NCBI GenBank assembly: GCA_002633025.1 | Contig: NMRB01000879.1 | Coordinates: forward strand, 47,265-111,264 | Source: Notospermus geniculatus | Lineage: Eukaryota; Nemertea; Pilidiophora; Heteronemertea; Lineidae | Reading direction: 5' to 3' | DNA length: 64,000 nt | Part shown: piece after piece, positions 63,138 to 64,000 of the stretch | How the letters are laid out: each line of letters opens with the position of its first letter | Numbering within the stretch: the stretch's first letter is position 1 | Notes under the pieces: generated by a model | What the model was told of the DNA's origin: nothing | Databases searched by the model: none | What the model saw: the letters and a program-made list of their open reading frames with translations, nothing else | Program-made: the position numbers and the translations under genes

Positions 63138-64000
63138 ATGGAATATAAAAAATTAATGCTAGAATTTGGAGATGTTAATGTTTTTTATTTAAATAATCCT
63201 AATACAAAAGTAATTGTTCACCCTAAATTTATTAATTTTCCTTTAAAATTAGAAAGTTGGAGATTTAAAAGATATAGATATAATTATAGATTTCCAAGTG
63301 AAACAAAAAGAGTTAATGTATCAATATCAATTGATCCTAATAAATTAATAACTCGACCTAATGCAAGAAAAATGCTTGTTAATTCAATAGAAATACCTGA
63401 ATCAGATGACTGGACAAATTTTATTCCCTTAAATGGAAAAGGAATAACACAATCAGAAATTAGTAGAATAAATGAATCAATTCGTACATATGTATATTGT
63501 ATATTAGGAGCTCAAACTATGATGAGGCAATATATTATTAATTCATTTGATGTGCAAAAACAATTTACAAATTTAGTTGAAGATGCAATTCAAGGCCGAA
63601 CATTAGTTGACTCTGTAAAAATATTTCAAGAATCTATTCAAGATACAAAAGATTTAAGTTTAGTAATAAGATCTCAACAATCATTTAATAATGCAATTGC
63701 AAAAATGGGATCAAGATTAGATTTTGCAATAGGATCAAGTTTGCAGTTAATTCCGAGTGATATAAGATTGCATATAGGAAAAGTTCAGGGATATAATAAT
63801 ACAATATTAACTGCAAACGAAAATATGACATTTGGAAAAAATAAAAATATTAATTTGCAAAAGAGAAGTATTATGACTGAAAATGAAAAACAAATAGAAA
63901 ATTTACAAAAGAGTGAAAATGAAATAACAAAAAGTAAACAATTAGAAAATTTAAAAAATGCTCGTACACGCACAGAACAATTTAAAACAAAACAAGAAGT
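63138..64000 (+). CDS. Second gene of the AT-rich element, main part, open to window end
   Basis: 287 codons without a stop from ATG 63138 to the last base; incomplete at the 3' side. Sequence such as VIVHPKFINFPLKLESWRFK, RVNVSISIDPNKLITRPNAR, IRTYVYCILGAQTMMRQYI, VKIFQESIQDTKDLSLVIRS and PSDIRLHIGKVQGYNNT looks folded up to about residue 230; the remainder (IENLQKSENEITKSKQLENL) is a charged coiled coil. The A run at 63117-63124 suggests it is continuous with the two preceding pieces. Function unknown; a structural or terminal-protein-like role in the element is a guess. Confidence 0.6.
   Translation, partial: MEYKKLMLEFGDVNVFYLNNPNTKVIVHPKFINFPLKLESWRFKRYRYNYRFPSETKRVNVSISIDPNKLITRPNARKMLVNSIEIPESDDWTNFIPLNGKGITQSEISRINESIRTYVYCILGAQTMMRQYIINSFDVQKQFTNLVEDAIQGRTLVDSVKIFQESIQDTKDLSLVIRSQQSFNNAIAKMGSRLDFAIGSSLQLIPSDIRLHIGKVQGYNNTILTANENMTFGKNKNINLQKRSIMTENEKQIENLQKSENEITKSKQLENLKNARTRTEQFKTKQE

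Larger units (their letters stand above)
56550..64000 (+). mobile_element. Polinton/Maverick- or adintovirus-like element, 5' part
   Basis: From about 56550 base composition becomes strongly AT-rich and stays so to the window end. It contains a short ORF (57044), tandem-repeat leader, a protein-primed-type family B DNA polymerase (58248-62612) and a second long gene (62701 on). No integrase, capsid or terminal repeat is visible inside the window, so assignment rests on the polymerase. Left end not located. Confidence 0.65.

Overview
The window is nuclear DNA of an animal, most likely a marine invertebrate. I infer this from split rhodopsin-like GPCR genes, a secreted laminin-G-like gene with normal GT/AG introns, and a dense mix of gypsy, BEL, Penelope and LINE retroelements, a Polinton-like PolB element and very many short inverted-repeat elements (MITEs). 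I see nothing prokaryotic. I cannot name the species; the abundance of TAGGCCTA and TACATGTA would suit several invertebrate phyla.

Layout. 1-10139: a decayed Ty3/gypsy element (leader ORF tail, gag, protease, RT with a 512-bp internal tandem duplication, RNase H, integrase, and a third ORF encoding a zinc-finger/acidic protein in the env position), its 1.44-kb LTR (8086-9525), and the 5' end of a second copy joined through that LTR. 10140-13771: mostly unassigned, with a MITE, an N gap and a promoter-like cluster near 13080. 13772-16710: two inverted 3' ends of a Penelope-like (GIY-YIG) retroelement, one split by a 1.9-kb composite insertion. 16735-19792 (minus): a two-exon host gene, signal peptide plus LamG-like domain. 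21312-27132: a BEL/Pao element with a 394-bp internal duplication, truncated in integrase. 27658-30683 (minus): the LTR and third ORF of a relative of the first gypsy element.

31605-33117: nested TTAA-flanked elements. 33130-43010: two tandemly duplicated, two-exon class A GPCR genes (coding exons 33495-33853 + 35923-36640 and 40544-40890 + 41933-42650), introns filled with MITEs. 44064-56475: repeats only, including a LINE 3' end, a minisatellite of AGGTCA half-sites, two nested elements with 8-bp target duplications and natural empty sites, and two copies of an unusual element carrying two different tRNA-like promoters head to head. 56550-64000: a sharply AT-rich Polinton/adintovirus-like element with a protein-primed-type family B DNA polymerase (58248-62612) and a second gene (62701 to beyond the window end), both interrupted by frame changes at A/T homopolymers.

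Only the LamG gene and the two GPCR genes look like intact host protein-coding genes. The rest is transposable-element biology: several retroelements are broken by duplication or truncation, and MITEs are inserted into each other, into host introns and into older elements, often giving informative empty/filled site comparisons.
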